This document shows, piece after piece, positions 46,936-55,945 of a DNA stretch of 64,000 nucleotides; within the stretch, counting starts at the first letter, position 1, and every line of letters starts with the position of its first letter. A program made the position numbers and the translations under genes. The notes beneath the pieces were generated by a model that searched no databases, had not been told where the DNA came from, and was given only the letters and a program-made list of their open reading frames with translations. Source of the DNA: Phenylobacterium sp. (lineage in GTDB: Bacteria; Pseudomonadota; Alphaproteobacteria; Caulobacterales; Caulobacteraceae); contig JAGOQB010000005.1 of NCBI GenBank assembly GCA_017991675.1, forward strand, positions 62,001 to 126,000, given 5' to 3'.

Positions 46936-47910
46936 TCAGCGGCGCCCGGCCAGCTCGCTCGGCTGCAGACGGCCGATGGCGTAGAAGCGATCCCGCCGCT
47001 GCTCGCGAAGCGTCTCGGCGTCGAGGCCATCGAGGCCTCGAAGCTCTTCCTCCAGGGCGTCGCCGACGGCGCTGATCGTCGCCGCCTTGTCGGCGTGGGC
47101 GCCGCCCGGGGGCTCGGCCACCACCCGGTCGACGACGTTCAACCGCAGCAGGTCCTGCGCGGTGATTTTCATGGCGCTCGCCGCCTCGCCGGGGGTGCGG
47201 GCCCCGCGCCAGAGGATCGAGTTGGCGCCTTCCGGGCTGATCACCGCATAGACCGAGTGTTCGAGGATCAGCACCTTGTTGGCCGCGGCCAGGGCCAGCG
47301 CCCCGCCTGACATGCCCTCGCCGGTGATCACCGCGACGTTCGCCACGGCCAGCGACAGCCCGCGGTCGATGGAGCTGGCGATGGCCTGCGCCACGCCGCG
47401 TTCTTCCGAGGCCGCGCCGGGATAGGCCCCCCCGGTGTCCGCGAAGCTCACCACCGGCAGGTTGAAACGCTCGGCCAGGTCCATCAGCCGGACCGCCTTG
47501 CGGTAGCCCTCCGGACGGGCCGCCCCGAAGTTGTGCTTCAGCCGGGTTGCGGTGTCGTGGCCCTTCTCGATGCCGATCGCCACCACCGGCCGCCCGCGGA
47601 AGCGGCCCAGCCCGCCGATGATCGCCTGGTCGTCGCCGAAGCTGCGGTCGCCGCGCAGCTCGACGAACTCCTCGATCAGTCCGGACAGGTAGTCGACGCA
47701 GTGTGGCCGCTCGGGGTGGCGGGCCACCTGGGTCTTCTGCCAGGCGTCGAGGCTGCGGTAGGTGTTCTTGCGCAGCTCGTCGGCCCGGGCCTTCATCGCC
47801 TCCAGCTCGGCCTCCAGGGCCCCCGACCCCAGTGTCTCGGCGAGCTTCGCCAGATCGACGATCCTGGCTTCGAGCTCGGCGATCGGCCGTTCGAATTCTA
47901 GAGTGTTCAA
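46936..47910 (-). CDS. accA: Acetyl-CoA carboxylase carboxyltransferase subunit alpha
   Basis: The 324-residue subunit transfers CO2 from carboxybiotin to acetyl-CoA in fatty-acid synthesis. Start TTG 47910 has GAGG 5 nt upstream and gives MNTLEFERPIAELEARI, the family N-terminus; no ATG is nearby at that point. The crotonase-fold motifs FADTGGAYPG and TGEGMSGGALA are intact. AccD is not in the window. The gene is divergent from the TetR gene at 48005. Confidence 0.96.
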   Translation of the reverse strand: MNTLEFERPIAELEARIVDLAKLAETLGSGALEAELEAMKARADELRKNTYRSLDAWQKTQVARHPERPHCVDYLSGLIEEFVELRGDRSFGDDQAIIGGLGRFRGRPVVAIGIEKGHDTATRLKHNFGAARPEGYRKAVRLMDLAERFNLPVVSFADTGGAYPGAASEERGVAQAIASSIDRGLSLAVANVAVITGEGMSGGALALAAANKVLILEHSVYAVISPEGANSILWRGARTPGEAASAMKITAQDLLRLNVVDRVVAEPPGGAHADKAATISAVGDALEEELRGLDGLDAETLREQRRDRFYAIGRLQPSELAGRR

Positions 47911-48004
47911 GTGCGCCTCGCGATTTGCCGAGGCGAAGGGTAGGGGGGCGGCGCGGCCTCTGTTACTCGGCTTTCGATGTCGGCGATGAGCGCGGGGGGC
48001 TCGG

Positions 48005-48616
48005 ATGAGCGTCGTTGAAAACACTCGCAAAACGCCGCGGCAGTCGCGGGCGCAGCACTCCGTCGACGTCGTGCTCGAGGCCGCGGCTCAGCTTCTGGAG
48101 GCCACCGGCGAGGCTGGATTCAACACCAACGCCGTGGCCGAGCGGGCCGGGGTCAGCATCGGCACCCTCTATCGCTACTTCCCCGACAAGGCCTCGATCC
48201 TGCAGGCCTTGGCGCAGCGCGAGACCGAGGCGCACCGAAGCGCGGTGATGGCGGTTCTGGACGGCGGCAGTCCGGGCGTGGCGCGCGACCGGGCGATCAT
48301 CCGGGCCTTCGTCCAGGCCTTCGCCGGCCGCACGAAGGCGCGGCGGATCGCCGTCTCGGCGATGCTGGCCCATGCCGACCACGGCGAACTGGCCGGGCGG
48401 TTCGCGGCCGTGGAGCACGACATGCGGGACGCCGAGGGCCGTCCGCTGACGAAGGTGCAGGCCTTCGTGCTCGGCCGGGCGGTGCAGGGCGCGATGCGGG
48501 CGGCCGTGCTCGAAGGCGCCGATTTCCTGGAGAGCCAGGAGTTCGAGGACGAGTTGGTGCGCCTGGGCCGCGCCTATCTGGGCTATTCGGCCACGAAGCG
48601 GGGCGGCGGCGAATAG
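48005..48616 (+). CDS. TetR/AcrR-family regulator
   Basis: The 203-residue protein has one TetR unit with an HTH at about residues 17-62 (FNTNAVAERAGVSIGTLYRYFPDK) and a ligand domain. ATG 48005. The upstream gap of 94 bp to accA may make it a regulator of fatty-acid genes, but this is only from position. The infC terminator follows convergently. Confidence 0.87.
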   Translation: MSVVENTRKTPRQSRAQHSVDVVLEAAAQLLEATGEAGFNTNAVAERAGVSIGTLYRYFPDKASILQALAQRETEAHRSAVMAVLDGGSPGVARDRAIIRAFVQAFAGRTKARRIAVSAMLAHADHGELAGRFAAVEHDMRDAEGRPLTKVQAFVLGRAVQGAMRAAVLEGADFLESQEFEDELVRLGRAYLGYSATKRGGGE

Positions 48617-48630
48617 CGGTCTGAAACGAA

Positions 48631-48656
48631 AACGGCCGCCCCGAAGGGCGGCCGTT
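48631..48656 (-). terminator. infC terminator
   Basis: AACGGCCGCCC and GGGCGGCCGTT form an 11-bp stem with a CGAA/TTCG loop. On the minus strand the stem is followed by TTCGTTTC, an interrupted T-run, 26 bp after the infC stop. It can also stop the convergent TetR message. Confidence 0.85.
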
Positions 48657-48681
48657 CGTCGTTCAATCGATGAGCTCGAAC

Positions 48682-49215
48682 CTAGCGCGGCGCCAGGATC
48701 ATGATCATCTGGCGGCCTTCCATGCGGGGCTCGTACTCGACCTTGGCCACTTCGTCGAAGTCGGCCTTGACCTTCTGCAGCAGCTTCATGCCCAGTTCCG
48801 GGTGCGCCAGTTCGCGACCGCGGAAGCGCAGGGTGACCTTCACCTTGTCGCCTTCGTCGAAGAACCGGTGCATCGCCTTGGTCTTCACTTCGTAGTCGTG
48901 AATGTCGATGTTCGGGCGGAGTTTGATCTCCTTGATCTCGACGACCTTCTGGCGCTTGCGCGCTTCGTTCTTCTTCTTCTGTTCCTGGAACTTGAACTTG
49001 CCATAGTCCAGGATCTTGCAGACCGGCGGATCCGCGTTCGGCACGATCTCAACCAGGTCGAGGCCGGCTTCTTGAGCGGCCTCCATGGCGGACGACGTCG
49101 GCATCACGCCCTGCTTCTCGCCGTGTTGGTCGATAAGCAGAACCTTGGGGACGCGGATCTCATCATTGATGCGCGGTCCGTCTTTGACGGGCGGCGCCTG
49201 CATCGGACGGCGAAT
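48682..49215 (-). CDS. infC: Translation initiation factor IF-3 with probable ATT start
   Basis: The 177-residue protein (from ATT 49215) starts I-R-R-P-M-Q-A-P-P; the first in-frame ATG is at 49203. The ribosome site TAGGAG at 49230-49225 lies 9 nt before ATT, but 21 nt before ATG. E. coli infC also uses AUU, which lets IF-3 limit its own translation by rejecting non-canonical starts. The N domain has [16 protein letters not shown], the linker is Lys/Arg-rich and the C domain ends EGRQMIMIL. It stands 13 kb away from rpmI-rplT. Confidence 0.95.
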   Translation of the reverse strand: MRRPMQAPPVKDGPRINDEIRVPKVLLIDQHGEKQGVMPTSSAMEAAQEAGLDLVEIVPNADPPVCKILDYGKFKFQEQKKKNEARKRQKVVEIKEIKLRPNIDIHDYEVKTKAMHRFFDEGDKVKVTLRFRGRELAHPELGMKLLQKVKADFDEVAKVEYEPRMEGRQMIMILAPR

Positions 49216-49224
49216 AGGCTTTCG

Positions 49225-49230
49225 CTCCTA
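49225..49230 (-). promoter_or_regulatory. infC ribosome-binding site deciding ATT start
   Basis: TAGGAG on the minus strand is 9 nt from ATT at 49215 and 21 nt from ATG at 49203. Only the first spacing suits initiation. Confidence 0.7.
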
Positions 49231-49317
49231 GAGCTGTTGAAACACGTGCGGCCGGCAGCGCGAGGCTCCGGTCGGGGAGCCATATATGACGAAGGCCAAG
49301 CCCCCAATCAAGCGGTG

Positions 49318-50292
49318 CTAGGGCTGAGGCAGCAATGCGTTCGCCGCCTGTAGGACCTCGGCCACAGAAAGGTCGCTCAGGCTGCCCGACCGCAGCACCG
49401 TCACATGCCCGCGCGGAGCGGCCAGTTCCGGGTCCGAGGCGCTGGAGAACAGCACCACCGTGGGGGCGCCGGTCGCGGCGGCCAGGTGCAGCGGGCCGGT
49501 GTCGTTGCCGACCACCAGCGCGGCCTTGGCGCCCAGCATGGCGACCTTGGCGAAATCGGTGCGTCCGGTTAGGTCGCGGACATGGCCGACCTCGCGCTGG
49601 ATCTGCCGGGCCAGGGCGCTTTCCTGCGGGCCGCCGATGATGACGATGTCATAGCCGCGCTCGGCCAGGATCTTGCCCAGCTGGCCGTAGCGCTCGGCGC
49701 TCCAGCGCTTGTCCAGCCGATGGGCCGAGCCGCCGGGCACGAACAGCGCGTAGGGCTTGGGCCTGACCCCGCCCGGCACCGGCCGCGTCTGGCTCGGCTT
49801 GGGCAGCACCCACGACAGGTCCGGTCCCGGCGCGCTGCCGGGTTCGGTCGGGGCGTCGGGCCAGATGCCGGCGTACTTCAGCTGGTCGGCGTGGCGCTCC
49901 AGCGTGTGCATCCGGTTGCGGTTGGGGTTCTTGTGCGGCAGCGAGCAGCCGGCCGCGATACCCGACCATTCGGGCGGGAACGGCGTCAGCAGATGGAAGA
50001 TCCGCGCCGACTGGGCCGAGGTCTGCAGATCATAGACCCGGTCGTACTTGGCCGCCTTGATCCGCTTGCGCAGGGCCAGCCACTCGCCCAGGCCTTCCGG
50101 CCGCCCGTCGGTCTCCACCGCGTTGAAGTACGGGCAGGCCTTGGCCAGGCTCTCGAACGGCGGGGTGGTCAGGAGGGTGATGTGCGCCCGCTTGTGGACC
50201 TGGCGGATCTTCTTCATCGCCGCCAGCGCCAGCACGAAGTCGCCCAGGGCCGACAGCTTGATGACCAGGATCTTCTTGATCTCGCGCGACAT
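49318..50292 (-). CDS. Glycosyltransferase family 9 (heptosyltransferase-like)
   Basis: The 324-residue protein resembles WaaC/WaaF LPS heptosyltransferases. The N-terminal motif KILVIKLSALGDFVLALAA is the family opening, and the C-terminal site reads VVGNDTGPLHLAAATGAPTVVLF (split), with FVPGGSAHRLDKRWSAERYG before. It likely adds heptose or a similar sugar to lipid A core at the inner membrane. Its ATG overlaps the stop of the upstream glycosyltransferase gene (ATGA). Confidence 0.9.
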   Translation of the reverse strand: MSREIKKILVIKLSALGDFVLALAAMKKIRQVHKRAHITLLTTPPFESLAKACPYFNAVETDGRPEGLGEWLALRKRIKAAKYDRVYDLQTSAQSARIFHLLTPFPPEWSGIAAGCSLPHKNPNRNRMHTLERHADQLKYAGIWPDAPTEPGSAPGPDLSWVLPKPSQTRPVPGGVRPKPYALFVPGGSAHRLDKRWSAERYGQLGKILAERGYDIVIIGGPQESALARQIQREVGHVRDLTGRTDFAKVAMLGAKAALVVGNDTGPLHLAAATGAPTVVLFSSASDPELAAPRGHVTVLRSGSLSDLSVAEVLQAANALLPQP

Positions 50293-51482
50293 CAGCCGTG
50301 GAATCCCGAATTGCGGGCCGCCAGTACGCGGGCGTAGGCGTCCAGCGTCGCCTCGCACATGGCGTCGACCGAATAGAGCCGCCGCGCGCGGTTCGCGGCC
50401 GCCTGGCCCATGGCCGCCAGCCGCGGGCCGCCCATCTCGATCGCCTTGCCCATGGCGGCGGCCCAGGCGTCGGGATCGTCGACCTTGACCAGCCAGCCGG
50501 TCTCGCCGTTCAGCACAGTCTCGGTGGTGCCGCCGTGGTCGGAGGCCAGCACCGGCTTGCCCATCACCTGCGGCTCGACCGCGGTGCGGCCGAACGATTC
50601 CGGCTTGGTGGTCGGCAGCATGGCGATGTCGCAGATCTGGTAGGCGGCCGGCATGTCGTCGCAATGGCCGACCAGCCGCACATGTTCCGACAGGCCCGCC
50701 GTGACGATCGCGGTCTCGACCTCCTCGCGATAGCCGGTGCGGCCCTGGTCGTCGCCGGCGAACAGGATCAGGAAGTCCTCGATCCCGTCCTCGCGCATCC
50801 GCCGCGCCGCCTCGATGATCAGCAGGTGGCCCTTGATGCGGGTCAGCCGGCCGGCCAGCAGCAGCTTCACCCGCCGGTCGCGGGCCTCCACGCCCCAGGC
50901 CTCGCGCAGCGCCTGCACGCGCTCGGGCGTCACCCAGCTGGGGTTGAAGCGCTCCAGGTCGATGCCGCGCGGGATCGAGACGATCCTGTCCGGGTCGAGC
51001 TTGTGCTCGGCCAGCACGTGGTCGCGGGTGTAGTCGGAATTGGCGATCACCAGGTCGCCGCGGGTCATCACCGCGTTGTACCAGCGCTTGACGCTGTTCT
51101 TGGCCCCGTAGACGCCGTGATAGGTCGCCACGAACGGGGTCCGGGTCGCCTGCGCCGCCCAAAGCGCCGAGAACGCCGGGGCGCGGCTGCGGGCGTGGAC
51201 GATCGACACCTTCTCCTTGCGGATCAGGTCGACCAGCCGCGCGGCGTTGCCGAGCATCACCAGCGGGTTCTTGGTCTGCACCGGCATCTGGGCCAGCCGC
51301 CCGCCGTCGGCCTCCAGCCGTGCGGCCATGCGCCCGCCGCGGGTCGCGACCAGGGCCTTGCCGCCGGCGCGCACGACCGCGTTGGCCACGTCGATGGTGG
51401 TCTGTTCGGCCCCGCCGGTTTCGAGTTCCGGCACGACCTGCAGGAGAGTGAAGTCTGGGGGAAGCGTCACGAGGTTCTGCAT
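50292..51482 (-). CDS. Glycosyltransferase family 4 (WaaG-like)
   Basis: This 396-residue GT-B enzyme starts at ATG 51482. It has a glycine-rich ELETGGAEQTTIDVANAV motif near the N-terminus, a LLLAGRLTRIKGH strand at mid-chain and the donor-binding E-x7-E site in KPESFGRTAVEPQVMGKPV. Such enzymes use UDP- or ADP-sugars in LPS or capsule synthesis. It is the first gene of the pair with the GT9 gene and overlaps it by 4 bp. Confidence 0.9.
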   Translation of the reverse strand: MQNLVTLPPDFTLLQVVPELETGGAEQTTIDVANAVVRAGGKALVATRGGRMAARLEADGGRLAQMPVQTKNPLVMLGNAARLVDLIRKEKVSIVHARSRAPAFSALWAAQATRTPFVATYHGVYGAKNSVKRWYNAVMTRGDLVIANSDYTRDHVLAEHKLDPDRIVSIPRGIDLERFNPSWVTPERVQALREAWGVEARDRRVKLLLAGRLTRIKGHLLIIEAARRMREDGIEDFLILFAGDDQGRTGYREEVETAIVTAGLSEHVRLVGHCDDMPAAYQICDIAMLPTTKPESFGRTAVEPQVMGKPVLASDHGGTTETVLNGETGWLVKVDDPDAWAAAMGKAIEMGGPRLAAMGQAAANRARRLYSVDAMCEATLDAYARVLAARNSGFHG

Positions 51483-51554
51483 AGCGCAAGCCTCGGTTTG
51501 GTAAACCCTCTGCGCGCGCTTAACGATGTCACATCCGCGCGTTATGACCTGCCC

Positions 51555-52301
51555 ATGGGTGAGACGAGCGGATTTCTGGAACGGCCCGACGGGGCGAAAC
51601 TGGCCTGGCGGGCGGTGGCCGGCGCGGGCCCGGCGGTGGTCTGGCTGGGCGGCTTCCGCTCGGACATGGCCGGAACCAAGGCCCAGGCCCTGGCCGACTG
51701 GGCGCAGGGCCGCGGCCGCGCCTATGTCCGCTTCGACTATTTCGGCCATGGCGAGTCGCAGGGCGACTTCGCCCAGGGCACGATCACCCGCTGGCGCGAC
51801 GACGCCCTGGCGGTGCTCGAGGCGCTGGTCGAGGGGCCGGCGGTGCTGGTCGGCTCGTCGATGGGCGGCTGGATCTCCTGCCTGGTCGCCGGCGCCGCGC
51901 CTGAGCGGGTGGCGGCCATGGTGCTGATCGCCCCGGCCCCCGACTTCACCGAAAAGCTGATGGCCCCGGAAATGACCCCCGCCGACCGCGCGCAGATGGC
52001 GGCCACCGGCGTCTGGCTGCGCCCGTCCGAGTACGGCGAGCCCTATCCGATCACCCGCGAACTGCTGGAGGACGGGGCCCGCTGGTCGATCCTGCCGGGG
52101 CCGGTCAACATCCACTGTCCCGTCCGCATCCTGCAGGGTGGCGCCGACCCGGACGTGCCCTGGCGCCACGCGCTGGAGCTGGCCCAGGCGATCGGCGGCG
52201 ACGACGTGGTCTTCACGCTGATCAAGGACGGCGACCATCGGCTGTCGCGGCCGCAGGACCTCGCCCGGCTGACCGCGGCCCTCGACGAGCTCTGCGCCTA
52301 G
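51555..52301 (+). CDS. Alpha/beta hydrolase (ABHD10-like)
   Basis: The 248-residue enzyme has a full active-site elbow VGSSMGGW with Ser as nucleophile, an FDYFGHGES strand, and His near the end (KDGDHRLSRP). These marks fit the mitochondrial ABHD10 group, thioesterases or glucuronidases. ATG 51555. The chromate-type transporter follows after 4 bp, so the two are co-transcribed. Confidence 0.85.
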   Translation: MGETSGFLERPDGAKLAWRAVAGAGPAVVWLGGFRSDMAGTKAQALADWAQGRGRAYVRFDYFGHGESQGDFAQGTITRWRDDALAVLEALVEGPAVLVGSSMGGWISCLVAGAAPERVAAMVLIAPAPDFTEKLMAPEMTPADRAQMAATGVWLRPSEYGEPYPITRELLEDGARWSILPGPVNIHCPVRILQGGADPDVPWRHALELAQAIGGDDVVFTLIKDGDHRLSRPQDLARLTAALDELCA

Positions 52302-52305
52302 CCGC

Positions 52306-53643
52306 ATGGCCCCGTCCCAGATTCCGAGCTTCTGGGAGGCGGCGCGGGTCTGGGCCCGCATCGGGCTGCTCAGCTTCGGCGGCCCGGCCGGCCAGATCGC
52401 CCTGATGCACAAGGTGCTGGTCGAGGAGCGCGGCTGGATCGGCGAGCGGCGGTTCCTGCACGCCCTCAACTACTGCATGCTGCTGCCCGGCCCCGAGGCC
52501 CAGCAGCTGGCGACCTATGTCGGCTGGCTCATGCACCGCACCGCCGGCGGCCTGCTGGCCGGGCTGCTGTTCGTGATCCCCGGCGCGCTGGTCATGCTGG
52601 GGCTCAGCATCGCTTACGTGCTGCTCGGCGCCACGCCGCTGGCCGCGGCCCTGTTCCTCGGCGTGAAGTCGGCGGTGCTGGCCATCGTGGTCGAGGCGGT
52701 GCTGCGGGTCGGCCGCCGGGCGCTGAAGACTCGCGCCGCGGTGCTGATCGCGCTCGCCGCCTTCCTGGCGCTCTACGCCCTGCGCGTCCCGTTCCCGCTG
52801 GTCATCCTGGCCGCCGGCCTGTTCGGCTGGTTCGCGCCTGCGCTGATGGCGCCGCCCGTGGGAGGGCAGGACGCGCCCGACGTCCCCGACCTGGTCGACG
52901 CGGCGCTGGCGGCGGGGCGGGGCGGCCACTTGGCGCCGTCGCGCGGCCGGGCCCTGCGGGTGCTGGCGGTCTGGCTGCCGGTCTGGCTCGCCCCGCTCGC
53001 CGTGCTCTTCCTGCTGACCGGCGAGGCCAGCGTCTGGACCCGGCTGGCCGGCTTCTTCTCGACCATGGGCGTGGTCACCTTCGGCGGCGCCTACGCCGTC
53101 CTCTCCTACGTCGCCCAGGCGGCGGTCGACGGCTTTGGCTGGCTCAGGCCCGGCGAAATGGCCGACGGCCTCGGCCTGGCCGAGACCACCCCTGGCCCGC
53201 TGATCCTGGTGCTGCAGTTCGTCGGCTTCCTGGCCGCCTACCGCCAGGCCGGCGACCTAGACCCGCTGGTCGCCGGAACCCTCGGGGCGCTGCTGACCAC
53301 CTGGGTGACCTTCGCCCCGTGCTTCCTGTGGATCTTCCTCGGCGCGCCCTATGTCGAGGCGCTGCGCGGCCACCGCGCCGCCGCCGCCGCGCTCGCCGCG
53401 ATCACCGCCGCGGTGGTCGGGGTGATCGCCAACCTCGCCCTCTGGTTCGGCCTGCACCTGCTGTTCGGCCAGGTCGTGCGGCTCGGCGGCTGGGGCCCGG
53501 ACTTCCCGGTGCTGGCCAGCTTCGACTGGCGCCCCGCCGTGCTGGCGCTCGCCGCCGGCGTCGCCATGCTGCGCTTCAAGCTCGGCCTGACCCCGACCCT
53601 AATCGCCTGCGCCCTCGGCGGCCTGGCGCTGGGGTCGCTCTAG
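52306..53643 (+). CDS. chrA: Chromate-type ion transporter (CHR family)
   Basis: This 445-residue inner-membrane protein has two CHR repeats (about residues 8-180 and 215-440), each opening with the family motif: LSFGGPAGQIALMH in the first and MGVVTFGGAYAVLSYV in the second. About ten to twelve helices are present. The family expels chromate or similar oxyanions. A short charged loop separates the halves. Its stop overlaps the convergent SDR gene by 4 bp. Confidence 0.93.
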   Translation: MAPSQIPSFWEAARVWARIGLLSFGGPAGQIALMHKVLVEERGWIGERRFLHALNYCMLLPGPEAQQLATYVGWLMHRTAGGLLAGLLFVIPGALVMLGLSIAYVLLGATPLAAALFLGVKSAVLAIVVEAVLRVGRRALKTRAAVLIALAAFLALYALRVPFPLVILAAGLFGWFAPALMAPPVGGQDAPDVPDLVDAALAAGRGGHLAPSRGRALRVLAVWLPVWLAPLAVLFLLTGEASVWTRLAGFFSTMGVVTFGGAYAVLSYVAQAAVDGFGWLRPGEMADGLGLAETTPGPLILVLQFVGFLAAYRQAGDLDPLVAGTLGALLTTWVTFAPCFLWIFLGAPYVEALRGHRAAAAALAAITAAVVGVIANLALWFGLHLLFGQVVRLGGWGPDFPVLASFDWRPAVLALAAGVAMLRFKLGLTPTLIACALGGLALGSL

Positions 53644-54506
53644 CTTTCGCCCGCCAGGATCGCCGCCAGCCCCTCGCGATAGGTCGGATAGGCCGGCCGC
53701 CAGCCCAGCTCGGCCTTGGCCCGTGCGTTCGAGACCCGGCGGTTCTCGCGGTAGAACCGCTGCGCCTTGACCGGCAGGGCCTCAATGTCCAGTGGCGTGA
53801 GCGGCGGTTTAGGCAAACCTAGCAGACGCGCCGCATGGGCGATCACCGCGCTGTTGGCCGCCGGCTCGTCGTCGACCAGGTTGTAGATCCCGCCGGCCCG
53901 CGGCCGCGCGATCGAGGCTTCCAGCCCCGCCGCCACGTCGTCGACATGCACCCGGCCGACCACGTGCCCTGGCGCGTCGTAGCGCTTGGCCCGCCCCTCG
54001 CGCAGCCGATCGAAGGCCGAGCGGCCGGGGCCGTAGATTCCGGGCAGTCGGTGGATGGTGACGGTCAGGCCCATGCCGCGTCCGACCTCCAGCCAGTCGC
54101 GTTCGGCCGCCACCCGCCGCGCGCCCTCCGGCGACTGCGCGGCCAGGCGGCCATGCTCGAACGCCCAGCCGCCGCGCCGGTCGCCATAGACGCCGGTGGT
54201 CGAGAGATAGCCGATCCAGTCGGGAAACGCCCCGGCCTTCGCCAGGGCCGGAACCAGCACCTGCAGCGCCGGGCAGCCCTCGGGCCCCGGCGGCGGCGTC
54301 ACCAGCACCGCCTGCACGTCGGCCAGCCGCTCGGCGATCGCCTGCTTGTCCTCCGCGGGCAGGGGCTCGACGCCCTCGGCGCGCATCGCCTTGGCGGCGG
54401 CCGGGTCGCGCCAGGTGGCCGCCACGTCCCAGCCGGCGGCCGCCATCCGTCGCGCCAGGGCGCGTCCGACGAAGCCGTAGCCGTAGACCAGCAGTCGCAC
54501 GCTCAT
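53640..54506 (-). CDS. NAD(P)-dependent epimerase/dehydratase (YeeZ-like)
   Basis: The 288-residue Rossmann protein opens with LLVYGYGFVGRALARR, the dinucleotide-binding loop. Conserved YLSTTGVYGDRRGG holds the Tyr of the active site but the classic Y-x3-K is not obvious. ATG 54506 with TAGGAG upstream. It lies 6 bp after galU, so the pair is co-transcribed and may help sugar-nucleotide metabolism, which is inference. Confidence 0.85.
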   Translation of the reverse strand: MSVRLLVYGYGFVGRALARRMAAAGWDVAATWRDPAAAKAMRAEGVEPLPAEDKQAIAERLADVQAVLVTPPPGPEGCPALQVLVPALAKAGAFPDWIGYLSTTGVYGDRRGGWAFEHGRLAAQSPEGARRVAAERDWLEVGRGMGLTVTIHRLPGIYGPGRSAFDRLREGRAKRYDAPGHVVGRVHVDDVAAGLEASIARPRAGGIYNLVDDEPAANSAVIAHAARLLGLPKPPLTPLDIEALPVKAQRFYRENRRVSNARAKAELGWRPAYPTYREGLAAILAGES

Positions 54507-54512
54507 CGTCTC

Positions 54513-55382
54513 CTAGAGCAGGTCTCCGATCGCCTGGCGCGCGGCGTCGGCGAACTCGGGGCGTTGCAGGGCGAAGGCGACATTGGCCCGCAGCAGGCCG
54601 ATCTTGTCGCCGCAGTCATAGGTGGTCCCGTCGTACTCCAGGGCGTGGAAGTCCTGGCCCTTCATCAGCTCGAGCATGGAGTCGGTCAGCTGGATCTCGC
54701 CGCCGGCGCCCTTGCCCTGGCGTTCCAGCAACGGGAAGATTTCGGGCTGCAGGATATAGCGGCCGGAGATGATCAGGTTCGACGGCGCGGTTCCCTGCTT
54801 GGGCTTCTCGACCATGTCGGTCATCCGGTTGAGCCGGCCCTCGCGCTGGTCCAGGGCGACGATGCCGTACTTGTGGGTCTCGCTGTCGGGAACCGGCTCG
54901 ACCACCACGATGTTGCCGCCGACCTGCTCATAGGCGGCGACCGCCTGGGCCAGGGCCGGGGTCTGCGCGGCCATCAGCATGTCGGGCAGGATCACGGCGA
55001 ACGGCTCGTCGCCGATGATGTCGCGGGCGCACCAGACCGCGTGGCCCAGGCCCAGCGGCGCCATCTGGCGGATGAAGCTCATCGAGCCGGGCGGCAGGAT
55101 GTCCCGCCGCACCTCGGCCAGGACGTCGGTCTTGCCCTTGGCCTCCAGCGCGCCCTCGATCTCCGGGTTGCCGTCGAAATAGTCCTCGATCGCGCCCTGG
55201 CCGCGGCTGGTGATGAACACGAAGTGCTCGATCCCGGCGGCCCGCGCCTCCTCGATTACATAGGACAGGATCGGGCGGTCGAAGACGTTCAGCAGGTTTT
55301 TCGGCGTGGCGCGCGCCACGGGCAGGACCCGGGTTCCCAGTCCAGCCACCGGCAGCACGGCCTTGCGCACACGTTTGGTCAT
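54513..55382 (-). CDS. galU: UTP-glucose-1-phosphate uridylyltransferase
   Basis: This 289-residue enzyme makes UDP-glucose from UTP and Glc-1-P. Family marks are KAVLPVAGLGTRVLPVARATPKN at the start (split) with the nucleotide loop, the IEHFVFITSRGQ strand and PDMLM. ATG 55382 with GGGAGAG upstream. It supplies UDP-glucose to ugd at 60.9 kb, and the glycosyltransferases. Confidence 0.95.
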   Translation of the reverse strand: MTKRVRKAVLPVAGLGTRVLPVARATPKNLLNVFDRPILSYVIEEARAAGIEHFVFITSRGQGAIEDYFDGNPEIEGALEAKGKTDVLAEVRRDILPPGSMSFIRQMAPLGLGHAVWCARDIIGDEPFAVILPDMLMAAQTPALAQAVAAYEQVGGNIVVVEPVPDSETHKYGIVALDQREGRLNRMTDMVEKPKQGTAPSNLIISGRYILQPEIFPLLERQGKGAGGEIQLTDSMLELMKGQDFHALEYDGTTYDCGDKIGLLRANVAFALQRPEFADAARQAIGDLL

Positions 55383-55665
55383 CCAAGCTCTCCCGCATTC
55401 CCCCGTACGGGATGCTCGATAGGCGAGGCCGCAACATGCCAGCCGAAAGTGGACATCAGGTTTCGGCTAAGCTCGGGCATCGCACGATGGAAGAGCTTTT
55501 CAACCGATAGAGTTGCCTGAAAGCTAAGGTTTGTGAGTCGGCGCGTCAGCTCAAGCTGAGTTGAAGGGCGCTGTTTTAGAGGTGTTTCGTGATCGGCGGG
55601 CCGGAACTCACGAGGCCGTGAACGGTTCACGAGGCGCACTGGCAGTTCGAAATGAAGGGCTTTCC

Positions 55666-55941
55666 ATGAAACTTCGCACCTACACCGGGCTCATCGCGGC
55701 TTCGGCTCTGGCCTTGACCTTGGCCGCCTGCGGCAAGAAGGCGGAGGAGGCGACCCCGGCCGCCGATACGGCCGTAACTCCGCCAGCCGACAGCATGGCC
55801 GCGACCCCGCCGGCGACCGGCTCGATGGCCGCCACGCCGCCGGCCGGGTCGATGAGCGCGACGCCGCCGGCCACCGGTTCGATGGCGGCGACCCCGCCGC
55901 CGGCGACCGAAGTTCCGCCGGCGACCCCGCCGGCCAAGTAG
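55666..55941 (+). CDS. Small repetitive lipoprotein
   Basis: The 91-residue protein starts at ATG 55666 behind AAGGGC. It has a signal with lipobox LTLAAC (Cys21) and then a low-complexity tail with repeats of [10 protein letters not shown] type (about four copies of A-T-P-P-A/G), rich in Pro, Ala and Thr. Such tails are typical of disordered periplasmic spacers. It lies 4 bp from the convergent glmS stop. Confidence 0.75.
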   Translation: MKLRTYTGLIAASALALTLAACGKKAEEATPAADTAVTPPADSMAATPPATGSMAATPPAGSMSATPPATGSMAATPPPATEVPPATPPAK

Positions 55942-55945
55942 GCCG

